Below are positions 18,111 to 26,273 of a stretch of 42,605 nucleotides of DNA, in pieces (positions within the stretch are counted from its first letter, which is position 1; the number at the start of each line of letters is the position of its first letter). The notes under the pieces are model-generated. The model was given only the letters and a program-made list of their open reading frames with translations. It ran no database searches and was not told the DNA's origin. The position numbers and the translations under genes were made by a program. Origin of the DNA: Candidatus Heimdallarchaeota archaeon LC_2 (GTDB lineage Archaea > Asgardarchaeota > Heimdallarchaeia > Heimdallarchaeales > Kariarchaeaceae); the NCBI GenBank assembly GCA_001940725.1, contig MDVR01000054.1, positions 1 through 42,605 of the forward strand, in the 5' to 3' direction.

Positions 18111-19091
18111 TTATTGTTCCCCAACTAAATCTGCAATATCAATAATGCATTCCACCAACTCACTCAGAGTATTCTTCACGGGTAGAGGAATATTATCAAA
18201 TTTTTTCTCAATTAATATGTTTAATTCTTTCGTTTCATCAAGAATAATAATTGAACGGGCCTGATCACTTGTTTGATAACTTTTGTAACTCCCCTCCAAT
18301 AATCTTGATAGCTGATCAAAAGTTCTACTCAAATCTTTTTGCTGTTTTCCCTTTTCAATGGCAATACCATCCAGAGTTGCAGTCGCAAGTTCCTCTGCTG
18401 AATCTGCTAAATTTTCTAGGTATGAAGCAATCATTCTAAGATCTAGTGCATCAATCAGATTAAAATTAGTTTTTTCATCATGCCTAAAATATTCAGAGCT
18501 CATCATTGGATCCCGGAATATCTTTTTCAAAGTCCTAACAATATAGAAATACAATTTATCTGCATCTTCGTCTCTTTGAATTATATTATCTGCTAGCTCA
18601 AAATCCCCATCAAAGAAAGCGAGAACCGCATCTGAGATCATCTCTTTAGCTTTTATAAACAGATCATCTATGACAGTTAGAGGTGGAATTATTTCCTTGG
18701 AGACATGAATTTCGATCGCTTTATCTATAATTTCAGTTTCTCTACTGACATACAACTTAAGAATCAAAGCTTTTATACTTTTTCGTACCTCAAGCTTTCT
18801 CTCATCAGGAATTTCAGTCAGTTTAATGATGTCATAACCATCAAGATAACGTCCTAGGATTGATCGACCTATCATTCTTTGATCTGTAAGACTACCAAAC
18901 GGTATTTCGATTTCAAGCTGTTCAATATTATTCGCATTTTTTGGCAATGTGATAAGTACACTTCGTTCCCTAATTTCATCATTTATTACTAATTCACTAC
19001 CCTGATGTATATCATTTTTTTCACACCAAGTTTTAGGTAAGGTTATAATGAAAGATCCTTTATCCCCAATTTGTTGAACTCTTCGAATCAT
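18111..19091 (-). CDS. PhoU-like regulator with N-terminal AbrB/SpoVT DNA-binding domain
   Basis: Residues about 1-50 form a swapped-hairpin AbrB domain (RRVQQIGDKGSFIITLPKTWCEKNDI, then GSELVI). Residues about 110-325 are a helical PhoU-type tandem with metal-site-like motifs (EELATA, DGDFELADNIIQRDEDAD). This fusion is a known archaeal phosphate-uptake regulator family. It probably binds DNA and senses phosphate status or a Pst-like transporter, but no pst genes occur in this window. It is divergent from panB, and the 130-bp gap contains a long imperfect inverted repeat that would suit autoregulation. The ATG at 19091 begins exactly at the AbrB domain. Confidence 0.88.
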   Translation of the reverse strand: MIRRVQQIGDKGSFIITLPKTWCEKNDIHQGSELVINDEIRERSVLITLPKNANNIEQLEIEIPFGSLTDQRMIGRSILGRYLDGYDIIKLTEIPDERKLEVRKSIKALILKLYVSRETEIIDKAIEIHVSKEIIPPLTVIDDLFIKAKEMISDAVLAFFDGDFELADNIIQRDEDADKLYFYIVRTLKKIFRDPMMSSEYFRHDEKTNFNLIDALDLRMIASYLENLADSAEELATATLDGIAIEKGKQQKDLSRTFDQLSRLLEGSYKSYQTSDQARSIIILDETKELNILIEKKFDNIPLPVKNTLSELVECIIDIADLVGEQ

Positions 19092-19125
19092 GCTGTATTC
19101 TCTTGTAGATCAAATAACAGTAATT

Positions 19126-19168
19126 GTTATATGTTCTATATACTAGTATGTATGAACATCCATATAAC
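19126..19168. promoter_or_regulatory. Imperfect inverted repeat between phoU-like gene and panB
   Basis: GTTATAT followed by GTTC on the left is mirrored by GAACATCCATATAAC on the right, around a central ACTAGT palindrome. A further ATAAC half-site lies at about 19114. The position between divergent starts at 19091 and 19223 suggests an operator, plausibly for the AbrB domain of the adjacent regulator. TATA-like sequence is embedded in it. Confidence 0.4.
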
Positions 19169-19222
19169 TATATATTTCCTCAATAAACTTTAAAGATCAG
19201 AATTCCCAAGAAAGAATTGCAA

Positions 19223-20131
19223 ATGACAGTGAAAAAGGTAACTGCACCATGGTGTATACAGGCAAAAGCTGAAGGACAAAAAATTACAATGTTAACAGCT
19301 TATAATTACCTTATGGCTAAAATTTTAGATGAATCAGGTATAGATATCCTTTTAGTAGGTGATAGTCTTGGAATGGTAATTCAAGGGGGTACCGACACCT
19401 TAAGTGTAACATTGGATGAGATGATTTATCACACAAAGATTGTTGCGAAAGCTGCAAAAAGGTCCTTAGTAATTGGAGATATGCCTTTCATGAGTTTTCA
19501 ATTATCTCCTGAAGATGCATTAATAAATGCAGGTCGTTTGATAAAAGAGGGAAGAGCTCATGCTATAAAACTTGAAGGTGGAAAAGCGGTGACCGAACAT
19601 GTTCGAAAAATCGTTAATGCTGGTATTCCTGTCATGGGTCATATTGGTCTCACACCTCAATCTGTAAACGAATTTGGTGGATTTAAAGTACAGGCAAAAA
19701 CTGAAGCCGCAGTAGAAAAATTAATCTCCGATGCAATAGCATTGGAAGATGCAGGTGCATTTGCTGTTGTACTAGAAGGTATTCCAACTGAAGCCGCGAG
19801 AAGAGTAACTCAACATTTGAAAATTCCAACCATTGGTATTGGTGCTGGTCAATATTGTGATGGACAAGTTCTAGTAACTTATGATATGCTTGGTTTTACA
19901 GATTTTCATGCACGATTTGTAAAACGATATGCCTTGATAGGTCAAATTATCAGTGATGGGGTCAAAAAATATGCTGATGAAGTAAAATCGGGAGAATTCC
20001 CAACCAGTGAATTTGCTTATAATATTGAAATTCAGGATGAGGCTAATGAAGAAACAGAATATGTAGAAAGAGAAGAACAAGAAAGTGAAAGTTCTGGCAA
20101 TTATTCAGAAGCTTTTGATGATCTATTTTAA
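19223..20131 (+). CDS. panB: 3-methyl-2-oxobutanoate hydroxymethyltransferase (ketopantoate synthesis)
   Basis: It transfers a hydroxymethyl group from 5,10-methylene-THF to 2-oxoisovalerate in pantothenate/CoA synthesis. It shows the TIM-barrel motifs of PanB: TMLTAYNYLMAKILDE, LVGDSLGMVIQG (metal-binding Asp), VIGDMPFMSF (second Asp), IKLEGG, MGHIGLTPQ, VLEGIP with the catalytic Glu, and TIGIGAGQYCDGQVLV with DMLG. The core is complete. About 35 acidic residues are added at the C-terminus (EEETEYVEREEQESES type), which most PanB proteins lack. The frame opens at TTG 19217, but ATG 19223 is the better start. It is divergent from the AbrB-PhoU gene. Folate dependence gives a loose link to ftcD nearby. 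Confidence 0.96.
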   Translation: MTVKKVTAPWCIQAKAEGQKITMLTAYNYLMAKILDESGIDILLVGDSLGMVIQGGTDTLSVTLDEMIYHTKIVAKAAKRSLVIGDMPFMSFQLSPEDALINAGRLIKEGRAHAIKLEGGKAVTEHVRKIVNAGIPVMGHIGLTPQSVNEFGGFKVQAKTEAAVEKLISDAIALEDAGAFAVVLEGIPTEAARRVTQHLKIPTIGIGAGQYCDGQVLVTYDMLGFTDFHARFVKRYALIGQIISDGVKKYADEVKSGEFPTSEFAYNIEIQDEANEETEYVEREEQESESSGNYSEAFDDLF

Positions 20132-20263
20132 ACTGTTTTTACAATTTAATCAAGAAAACATCCCACCAATTCAAGTTTCATTAATTGATTGACAAACATA
20201 ATTTCAGTTTCAATTATAACTTAGAATAAATAAAACATTAAATGTAAGTAAAACATTGTTATT

Positions 20264-21778
20264 TTGATTATTTTGGCACTTTTTACCCGGAATAAAATTC
20301 TCGCTTTCTCTATTATTATTTTAATGACCTCAATGGTATTTGCCGCGTTTTATTTTGGATATATAGGTGGAAGTGCAAAATACGCTCAAGGTGTTGTTTA
20401 TCCCAATACAGGTTTTGATTTTCCCATTAATTATATCGAACCAAATGATGATACAAATCGCGTCTTCATTTTAGAGCAAAAAGGAAAAGTTATGGTCTTT
20501 GATAAGAATGATGCAGGAAACTCAAAAGCAGCCCTTGATTTAGGTAAAAGATCTAATTTCCATTATGATTGGGAGGGTGGCCTATTAGGAATTACTTTTT
20601 CGCCTCAATTCTCGATTGATAAATATGTATACATTTTCTACACTGTAAATGATACTTCAAGACACAAGAGTGTTGATAATTGTGATCCCTGTGTTAATAG
20701 TACAATTTCGCGGTTTACAATTGATCGAAGTGATAGCAATAAAATTAATGAATCATCGGAATTAAAGATTCTAAAGATCCCCCAATTTAGATCTTGGCAT
20801 CGTGGTGGTCAATTAAATTTTGGACCAGATGGGAATTTGTTTATTAATGTAGGTGATTCGCTACAGGGTGGTGATGATCTTACCGATTTTTATGGCAAGA
20901 TATTGAGAGTAGATGTTAATACACAATCTAATGGATTGAATTATTCGATCCCACTTGATAACCCATTTGTTGGTAATCTTGAAGGCTATCGAGAAGAAAT
21001 TTATGCGTACGGACTTAGAAATCCTTGGAGAGGTTCATTTGATACATTAACCTCAACATTTTGGGTCGGTGATGTAGGCCTCGATTCTTGGGAAGAAATT
21101 AATGTTGTTGAATCAGGAAAGAATTATGGATGGCCATATGTTGAAGGAATTGAGTGTACACAAAATCATCTAGATTGTAATATGAACAATTATACCGGTC
21201 CGGTTTTAGCCTATCCTCACCAAAGAAACAGCTCTGATACATTTTTAGATAAAATACTGGGAAATTCTGACGAAATTAATGATCCAATAGGGACCGCAAT
21301 AATTGGTGGATTCGTTTATAGGGGCTCTGATTTTCCAGATCTGGTCGGTAAATACATTTTTGCAGATTATACTGGTATAGTTTGGGCTCTTAGTTATGAT
21401 TTCATCTCAAAATCATTTCAGTCGACAGAATTTTTAACACGTTTTCCAGAAACAATTTCAAGTATTGGTGAGGGTACTGATGGTGAATTATTTTTTACCG
21501 GCCATATACTTGGATACATATACAGATTAAGATATCTGGCTGATGCTATTGTAACTTTTCTTCTGTTAGTATTTATTGCTCTATCTGGATCAATCTTGAT
21601 CTCAACCATTTGGATTGGATTTAAATTGAAAGGTCGAGTAGAACCTATTAATTACAAGACTCTAATTAAACCCATTCTAAAGAGGTCACTGATTATCTTT
21701 GTTATAATTTTAATTTTAATTGGATTAAGTTTCTTACTTCGGTTAATTTTTTATTCAATTTATCAGAGAGAATCCTGA
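20264..21778 (+). CDS. Membrane-anchored PQQ-type sugar dehydrogenase / glucose-sorbosone dehydrogenase-like protein
   Basis: The 504-residue protein has an N-terminal membrane anchor (about 8-28). A beta-propeller follows, and two further membrane segments near 425-450 and 470-495 end the protein. The propeller shows the family's motifs: DWEGGLLGITFSPQF, YIFYT, WHRGGQLNFGPDGNLFINVG, YAYGLRNPWRGSFD, VGDVGLDSWEEIN, NYGWPYVEG and GGFVYRG. Relatives oxidise aldoses with PQQ, with the propeller outside the cytoplasm, as expected here. No PQQ-synthesis gene is present, and some relatives do not bind PQQ, so the substrate and cofactor are uncertain. No ATG is available near the start: a TAA lies at 20249-20251, and TTG 20264 or TTG 20273 must be used. 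Confidence 0.85.
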   Translation: MIILALFTRNKILAFSIIILMTSMVFAAFYFGYIGGSAKYAQGVVYPNTGFDFPINYIEPNDDTNRVFILEQKGKVMVFDKNDAGNSKAALDLGKRSNFHYDWEGGLLGITFSPQFSIDKYVYIFYTVNDTSRHKSVDNCDPCVNSTISRFTIDRSDSNKINESSELKILKIPQFRSWHRGGQLNFGPDGNLFINVGDSLQGGDDLTDFYGKILRVDVNTQSNGLNYSIPLDNPFVGNLEGYREEIYAYGLRNPWRGSFDTLTSTFWVGDVGLDSWEEINVVESGKNYGWPYVEGIECTQNHLDCNMNNYTGPVLAYPHQRNSSDTFLDKILGNSDEINDPIGTAIIGGFVYRGSDFPDLVGKYIFADYTGIVWALSYDFISKSFQSTEFLTRFPETISSIGEGTDGELFFTGHILGYIYRLRYLADAIVTFLLLVFIALSGSILISTIWIGFKLKGRVEPINYKTLIKPILKRSLIIFVIILILIGLSFLLRLIFYSIYQRES

Positions 21779-22138
21779 ATACACTATTCTTCGGTCATGA
21801 CAAAATTTGTCATGGTAGTTAAAAGGCTTAACAGCCTTTCAACTTGGGTGACGGATAAGTGGACGTCACACCGATTTATTTAATTTTGGAGATGATGGAT
21901 TTTTATTGAAATTTAGGAGGTGATTATTTATCATTTCAAAAATGTTTTTACATCCTAAATTAAACACTTAGGTTGCTGAAGTCGATAAACATTACTAGTT
22001 ATCAAATATGGTATTTATACTGCTGAATTTAGATATCACTAATCTCTCAAATATAATTATAATAATTATCTACGCCGATTGGCAGATTTTGTTAAGTATT
22101 TCTTCATCTGCCAATAACAGTATCTATAATTTCTTACC
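21779..22138. other. 360-bp convergent intergenic region
   Basis: It separates the 3' ends of the sugar-dehydrogenase-like gene and the minus-strand DMT transporter. The left part holds three consecutive hairpins (listed separately). A GGAGGTGAT ribosome-site-like sequence at about 21917-21926 is followed only by a tiny 9-codon frame. No convincing gene is seen. Confidence 0.5.
21794..21873. other. Three consecutive hairpins: structured RNA or bidirectional terminator
   Basis: Hairpin 1 is CATGACAAAATTTGTCATG (796-814 of 21 kb; 9-bp arms). Hairpin 2 is AAAGGCT-TAAC-AGCCTTT (21822-21839). Hairpin 3 is GGGTGACG with a 10-base loop and CGTCACACC (21846-21872, one bulged A). The segment is much richer in G and C than its surroundings. 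The hairpins would form on either strand and lie between converging gene ends. Confidence 0.45.
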
Positions 22139-23038
22139 TTATAATACTAATAATATCGAGGATGAAACACAAAGCAGAATACCTAATAATTTCAATTTTG
22201 TAATTATTTCTTGTCGTAATATAATACTCAGTATTATCGCAAAAAGTGGATTTAACCCAACAATTGGGATTATTTGAGCAGTATTACCTCTTTCGTATGA
22301 TGTATAAACCAATACTGATCCAGCAACCCATCCTATAAATCCAGCAATTAACATGTATCTAAATGACTTAGATCTTATAGATATTGGATCTGATTCTGAT
22401 TCGTCAAAATGATGGATTGCAAGAATCGATAAACTCATGATTGATACAATTGTAAATTTAATAGCTGAATATGATATACCTTCTACTTTATCGTTGCTTA
22501 AAACAAGTATATCTAAATAATTCATTACTCCCCATATTATCGCAATTGCAATACCATAACGGAGCGCTTCGATATCAAATGATTTCAATGACAATCCACC
22601 GTTATTTGATTTGAATGTAACTAAAAATACCCCAAATACAATAACTATTGTTAATGCAATAATCTTGGATGTAACTACAGCTTCATCAGTTACTAATAAT
22701 AAAAGAGTTGTAAACACAGGATTAATTGCGATAATGGGTGTAATCACGCCCACCGGTTTTTTTGAAAGTATGTGTAATAAGAAAACATCTGCAAGAAGTA
22801 AAAGTGTTGAAGTTGTCAATACTAGAATTAGTATTTCAAACTGGGTATAGACTTTATAAAACCCTAGGCCATTAGAGTATATATTCCATAAAATTAATAT
22901 TGGTACACTGCCCAAACCCCGTATAGCCATTCCTTGAAAAATATTAGGTTTTTCCATTCCTATTTTCAATAAAATTGCTGTTAGGCCAAATGAGAAAGAT
23001 CCTATGAATGCGTATAGGAGGTAAATTGTCTCACTCAT
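22139..23038 (-). CDS. DMT superfamily (EamA) transporter
   Basis: The 299-residue protein has ten hydrophobic segments arranged as two EamA repeats. The second repeat begins near residue 155 (YGIAIAIIWGVMNYLDILVL) and ends with GLNPLFAIILSIILRQE, the conserved motif mirrored by INPVFTTLLLLVTDE in the first half. Such carriers export metabolites or amino acids, but the substrate cannot be told from sequence. Its ATG at 23038 is separated by 195 bp from the TrmB-type regulator gene on the same strand. A second, more distant EamA transporter (24168-25079) lies on the far side of that regulator. Confidence 0.88.
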   Translation of the reverse strand: MSETIYLLYAFIGSFSFGLTAILLKIGMEKPNIFQGMAIRGLGSVPILILWNIYSNGLGFYKVYTQFEILILVLTTSTLLLLADVFLLHILSKKPVGVITPIIAINPVFTTLLLLVTDEAVVTSKIIALTIVIVFGVFLVTFKSNNGGLSLKSFDIEALRYGIAIAIIWGVMNYLDILVLSNDKVEGISYSAIKFTIVSIMSLSILAIHHFDESESDPISIRSKSFRYMLIAGFIGWVAGSVLVYTSYERGNTAQIIPIVGLNPLFAIILSIILRQEIITKLKLLGILLCVSSSILLVL

Positions 23039-23232
23039 TTACAAGCGTGAGAGGTTAAACTTCTTTTAAATATTATGCGTATTCTCCTATTATAGAGGCT
23101 TCAATTTATTTTATTCAAAATTAAATACAATAAATTACCCATCTTTTAACCTAAAAAGAGGTTATCCTTCAAATTAATAAAATTATAAACAAAATTTCAA
23201 TTTATCTTTTTGACAATTTACTTGATCTAGGA

Positions 23233-24012
23233 TTATACTTCTATCCTAGTTTCCCAAAGTCTATTGAACATCCATTCAAAACTTTTCAATAAGCCAGTAC
23301 TCCCAGTCATTAATACCATAGTTTCTAAATCTGTTGCTTGTTTATGACCTAGGAAGAATAAATAAATTGTATCATCTAATATCACAAAAGAGGTATGCAG
23401 GTTGATATTAGATCCAAATTGAATTTTAATTTTGGAAAAGCCAGGAAACGTGGACAATGCTTTGCTCAATCGTATTGAAAGTTCTGGACTGGAAACCATA
23501 TATCGTATATCTAGCCCATCAGTATATGAATTTGCAAGAATAGAGCCACTTTTTCGCCATTCAATCGATTGTGAATCGGCAGAAACCGCAATGGAAACTC
23601 GATTTCGTACTTTTTTCAAATGTTCAAGAAATATTGATTCAGCTTCTCTAAAAGGTAAAATAGATACACCGGGAGTTAGCTCAGATCCAATTGCATTAGA
23701 ATAGACACTTTGAAGATGATTTCCTAATTCCTTTACCGCTTGTTGTCTAAAATTGAAATGGGATTCCATATTTTTAAGAATAGAATCTATAGATTCAGAA
23801 GGTGGGATTAACTGATACCCTTGACCTACATTTCTCTTTTCTAAAAGATTTTTAGCACTTAGTTTTGTAAGAATTTCATAAATCCTAGTTCTAGGCAACC
23901 CTGTTTCCTGAGCTAAATTATTTGGATCACAACTTGAATTTTCTAAAATTGCTTTGTAAACTTTAGATTCATTTTTTGATAAACCTAAAAGAGATTGTAA
24001 ATTAGAATCCAT
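23233..24012 (-). CDS. TrmB-family transcriptional regulator
   Basis: The 259-residue protein has an N-terminal winged helix (GLSKNESKVYKAILE, NLAQETGLPRTRIYEILTKL, GQGYQLIPPSES). A short helical linker and a PLD-like effector domain typical of TrmB proteins follow, including FREAESIFLEHLKKV and a C-terminal LETMVLMTGS block. TrmB proteins are archaeal sugar- or metabolite-responsive repressors/activators. The gene is divergent from the EamA transporter at 24168 with a 155-bp gap and 195 bp upstream of the EamA gene ending at 22139. It is therefore a natural candidate to control one or both. Confidence 0.9.
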   Translation of the reverse strand: MDSNLQSLLGLSKNESKVYKAILENSSCDPNNLAQETGLPRTRIYEILTKLSAKNLLEKRNVGQGYQLIPPSESIDSILKNMESHFNFRQQAVKELGNHLQSVYSNAIGSELTPGVSILPFREAESIFLEHLKKVRNRVSIAVSADSQSIEWRKSGSILANSYTDGLDIRYMVSSPELSIRLSKALSTFPGFSKIKIQFGSNINLHTSFVILDDTIYLFFLGHKQATDLETMVLMTGSTGLLKSFEWMFNRLWETRIEV

Positions 24013-24167
24013 CCAAATTACCTGTATCTTGATATAATTTAGAAATATATAATTGTTAATTTCAAGTCAAACTAATTCAACATTTAATTATACTAATTTT
24101 TGCTTCATTTCATTAATTGCAAACGCAACCGATGACTTAATTAGATCAGATAATCTAATGGCACATA

Positions 24168-25079
24168 TTGACAGTTTCTCGGTATATATACGCACTTCCG
24201 ATTATATCGACGACTTCATGGGGAATATCTGTTGTTGGAGCTAAAATACTTGACAATAACGGGATTTCTCCCATTGAACTTGTATTTGGTAGATTTGCTA
24301 TCGCAAGTATTTTTTTCTTACCCATAATACTTGGATTAGCACGTAACAATGAAGGTTACATACCTTCTAGGGGAGATATCCTTCCTTTAATTGGTCTCTC
24401 AGTTTCAGCAGTGTCTATTAACAATATAATATTTTATTCAGGGCTTTCTTTAACTGATGCTTCCATGGCATCATTGTTGGTTTCTATTAATCCTCTTGCT
24501 ACAATGCTATCTGCGGTAATACTCCTAAATGAAAAAATGGATCGCAATAAGTTTATATCGGTCTTATTAGGGATTATTGGTGTTGCTATTGTTATAGGAT
24601 TTAATGGAGATTCAGGTAATTTAAGGGGTAATTTATTGATCATATTTGCAGTTACATTATGGGGGACTAGCTTTTCATTTAGTAAGATGTCAAGTAATAA
24701 TGGTTTATCCGCAATTGCGATCACAGGTTGGAGTATAATTATAGGGACTTTGACACTCTTACCTTTTGTTGCAAATCAATCTAGCTATGATACCTACAAA
24801 GATGGTTTAAACAACGAAGAGGTGGTCTTTTGGTTTGTTTTTATCGGTATTGTATCATCAATGTTTGCATATGTAATCCATTATAAGGCAATAGAAATTC
24901 TAGGACCAGGAAAAGTTGCACCATCTACAAATATTATACCTGTTTCAGGAGTATTTTTTGCCTATCTTCTATTAGATGAAGCTATCAAGGGTTCTCCATT
25001 AATTGGTTTTATTTTGATTTTATTTGCGGTGTATATTGTACAAAAACAACCTAAATCATCAGATATTCTTCTGGAATAA
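24168..25079 (+). CDS. DMT superfamily (EamA) transporter
   Basis: The 303-residue protein has ten hydrophobic segments in two EamA repeats. Landmarks are SWGISVVGAKIL near the start, SINPLATMLSAVILLNE at the end of the first half, LWGTSFSFSKM opening the second, and NIIPVSGVFFAYLLLDEAI near the end. The start is TTG 24168. The nearest ATG (24158) is in another frame and leads only to a short shadow. Its 3' end overlaps the 3' end of the convergent aIF1A gene by 29 bp. It is divergent from the TrmB-type gene, which may control it. The substrate is unknown. Confidence 0.87.
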   Translation: MTVSRYIYALPIISTTSWGISVVGAKILDNNGISPIELVFGRFAIASIFFLPIILGLARNNEGYIPSRGDILPLIGLSVSAVSINNIIFYSGLSLTDASMASLLVSINPLATMLSAVILLNEKMDRNKFISVLLGIIGVAIVIGFNGDSGNLRGNLLIIFAVTLWGTSFSFSKMSSNNGLSAIAITGWSIIIGTLTLLPFVANQSSYDTYKDGLNNEEVVFWFVFIGIVSSMFAYVIHYKAIEILGPGKVAPSTNIIPVSGVFFAYLLLDEAIKGSPLIGFILILFAVYIVQKQPKSSDILLE

Positions 25080-25416
25080 GTTCTCTCTCATATAATAATT
25101 TAGCTTCATTTTTTGAGTATCTAAATTCTAACATGCCCTTCTCATCTTCTTTCATACCATATTGTGGAATCAGTATAATCACGTCTCCAAGTCTCACCCA
25201 CATCCTTCTGCGGTATTTTCCCGGAATCGAGACTTGTCGCGTCTTAGAGTCCATGCAACGTACCAAGAGGAGCCTACCACCTAGATTTTGAATAACCTGA
25301 CCCAAAACTTCTCCATCCTTTGTCTTTGGGAGCCTAACTCTAATTACCTCACCTTCCGCACTGGATGTACGAGATTTCTTACCTTTTTTACGGTTTTTTC
25401 TATATGAGCGTCCTAT
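25051..25416 (-). CDS. eif1A: Translation initiation factor aIF1A, with non-canonical start codon
   Basis: The OB-fold core reads VLGQVIQNLGG, then VRCMDSKTRQVSIPGKYRRRMWVRLGDVII and the YERELIPEE tail, as in aIF1A/eIF1A, which binds the small subunit A site during start-codon selection. The basic N-terminal tail characteristic of the family is also encoded upstream (GRSYRKNRKKGKKSRT), but no ATG, GTG or TTG occurs between the in-frame TAA (25443-25441) and this tail. The first canonical codon, TTG 25305, would remove the tail and first strand. A good Shine-Dalgarno (AAAGGAG, 25432-25426) precedes ATA 25416-25414 by 9 bases. That ATA is my preferred start (about 121 aa); ATC 25425 is too close to the ribosome site. 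Confidence 0.9.
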   Translation of the reverse strand: MGRSYRKNRKKGKKSRTSSAEGEVIRVRLPKTKDGEVLGQVIQNLGGRLLLVRCMDSKTRQVSIPGKYRRRMWVRLGDVIILIPQYGMKEDEKGMLEFRYSKNEAKLLYERELIPEEYLMI

Positions 25417-25656
25417 ATCTAAGATCTCCTTTCTATTGTATTATTCATTTACTTGTTTTTAGCTGTTTAGTTAAATCTTAATGTAATTCTCTCAATAATT
25501 ACCAACTATGATGATAATACAATTCAAATTTTCGATTTGACCTGTGGCTTTCAACATTTTAATGACCAATTCTAAATTCAAACTCAATGTTAAATTGATT
25601 AAAATGAAATGATCACGTAAGATAACTTTTACATTAACTGTTTATAAAATAGAGTT

Positions 25657-26238
25657 ATGTCAAGTACAGTTGAAACATTACTAGAAAAATTAAATGCCAG
25701 TAAAAAACTTTCAAGTGTCCTCGAAAGTAGAGGAACGGATCTAGATGGAGATAAAGTTATCTCATTAGATCTAAGTCAATTAAATTTAAAGAATTTACCT
25801 TCTGGTGTTTTCGATGGTTTAAGTGATCTAAAGAAATTAAATTTAGCGCAGAATAAACTAACCTCAGTAGATCCCAAGACCTTCTCTTCACTTTCAAATT
25901 TAACATTTCTTAGCCTTTTTGCAAATCAATTAAGTGAGTTACCTGAAACATTCTTACCAACCTTTCCGAATCTTGAATGGTTAGATCTTAGGGAAAATGG
26001 ATTATCAAAAATACCAAAATCAGTACTTGAATTAAAAAAACTGAATTATCTCTATATGCAAAATAATCATGGACTAACGTCAGATGAATTTGATTTCTCA
26101 GAAGATTATCATACAAAGAGAGATATAGGTAAATTCGTAGAAGCATTCCAGAAATCAATTGGCATTACCCCCGAGGAAGCGCCTGCAAAGAAAACAACAA
26201 AGAAAGCACCAGCTAAAACAGAAGAAAAAACAGATTAA
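25657..26238 (+). CDS. Leucine-rich repeat protein with Lys/Ala-rich tail
   Basis: The 193-residue protein has no signal peptide. About four to five LRRs of 23-24 residues occupy 30-140, for example VISLDLSQLNLKNLPSGVF, LKKLNLAQNKLTSVDPKTF, LTFLSLFANQLSELPETFL and LEWLDLRENGLSKIPKSVL. The tail from about 170 is low-complexity, of the type APAKKTTKKAPAKTEEKTD, and resembles histone-H1-like or intrinsically disordered basic tails. It is probably a cytosolic binding protein whose partner is unknown. It is divergent from aIF1A. The repeats are much more regular than in the two LRR-like paralogues at 1404 and 8807, so it is at most a distant relative of them. Confidence 0.85.
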   Translation: MSSTVETLLEKLNASKKLSSVLESRGTDLDGDKVISLDLSQLNLKNLPSGVFDGLSDLKKLNLAQNKLTSVDPKTFSSLSNLTFLSLFANQLSELPETFLPTFPNLEWLDLRENGLSKIPKSVLELKKLNYLYMQNNHGLTSDEFDFSEDYHTKRDIGKFVEAFQKSIGITPEEAPAKKTTKKAPAKTEEKTD

Positions 26239-26273
26239 AAAGCTGAATAAAATATTCTATAAAATTTATAAAA

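Noticed and set aside
21794..21873. Possible tRNA or known riboswitch
   Set aside because: There is no cloverleaf, no T-loop GTTCRA or CCA-proximal pairing, and it does not match any riboswitch core I know.
22008..22277. 89-residue plus-strand frame
   Set aside because: It overlaps the well-supported DMT transporter end on the other strand and has low-complexity Ile/Asn-rich content typical of an antisense shadow.
24053..24244. Frame beginning at ATG 24158 as the true start of the second DMT transporter
   Set aside because: It is in a different reading frame and stops after 29 codons; the transporter frame begins at TTG 24168.
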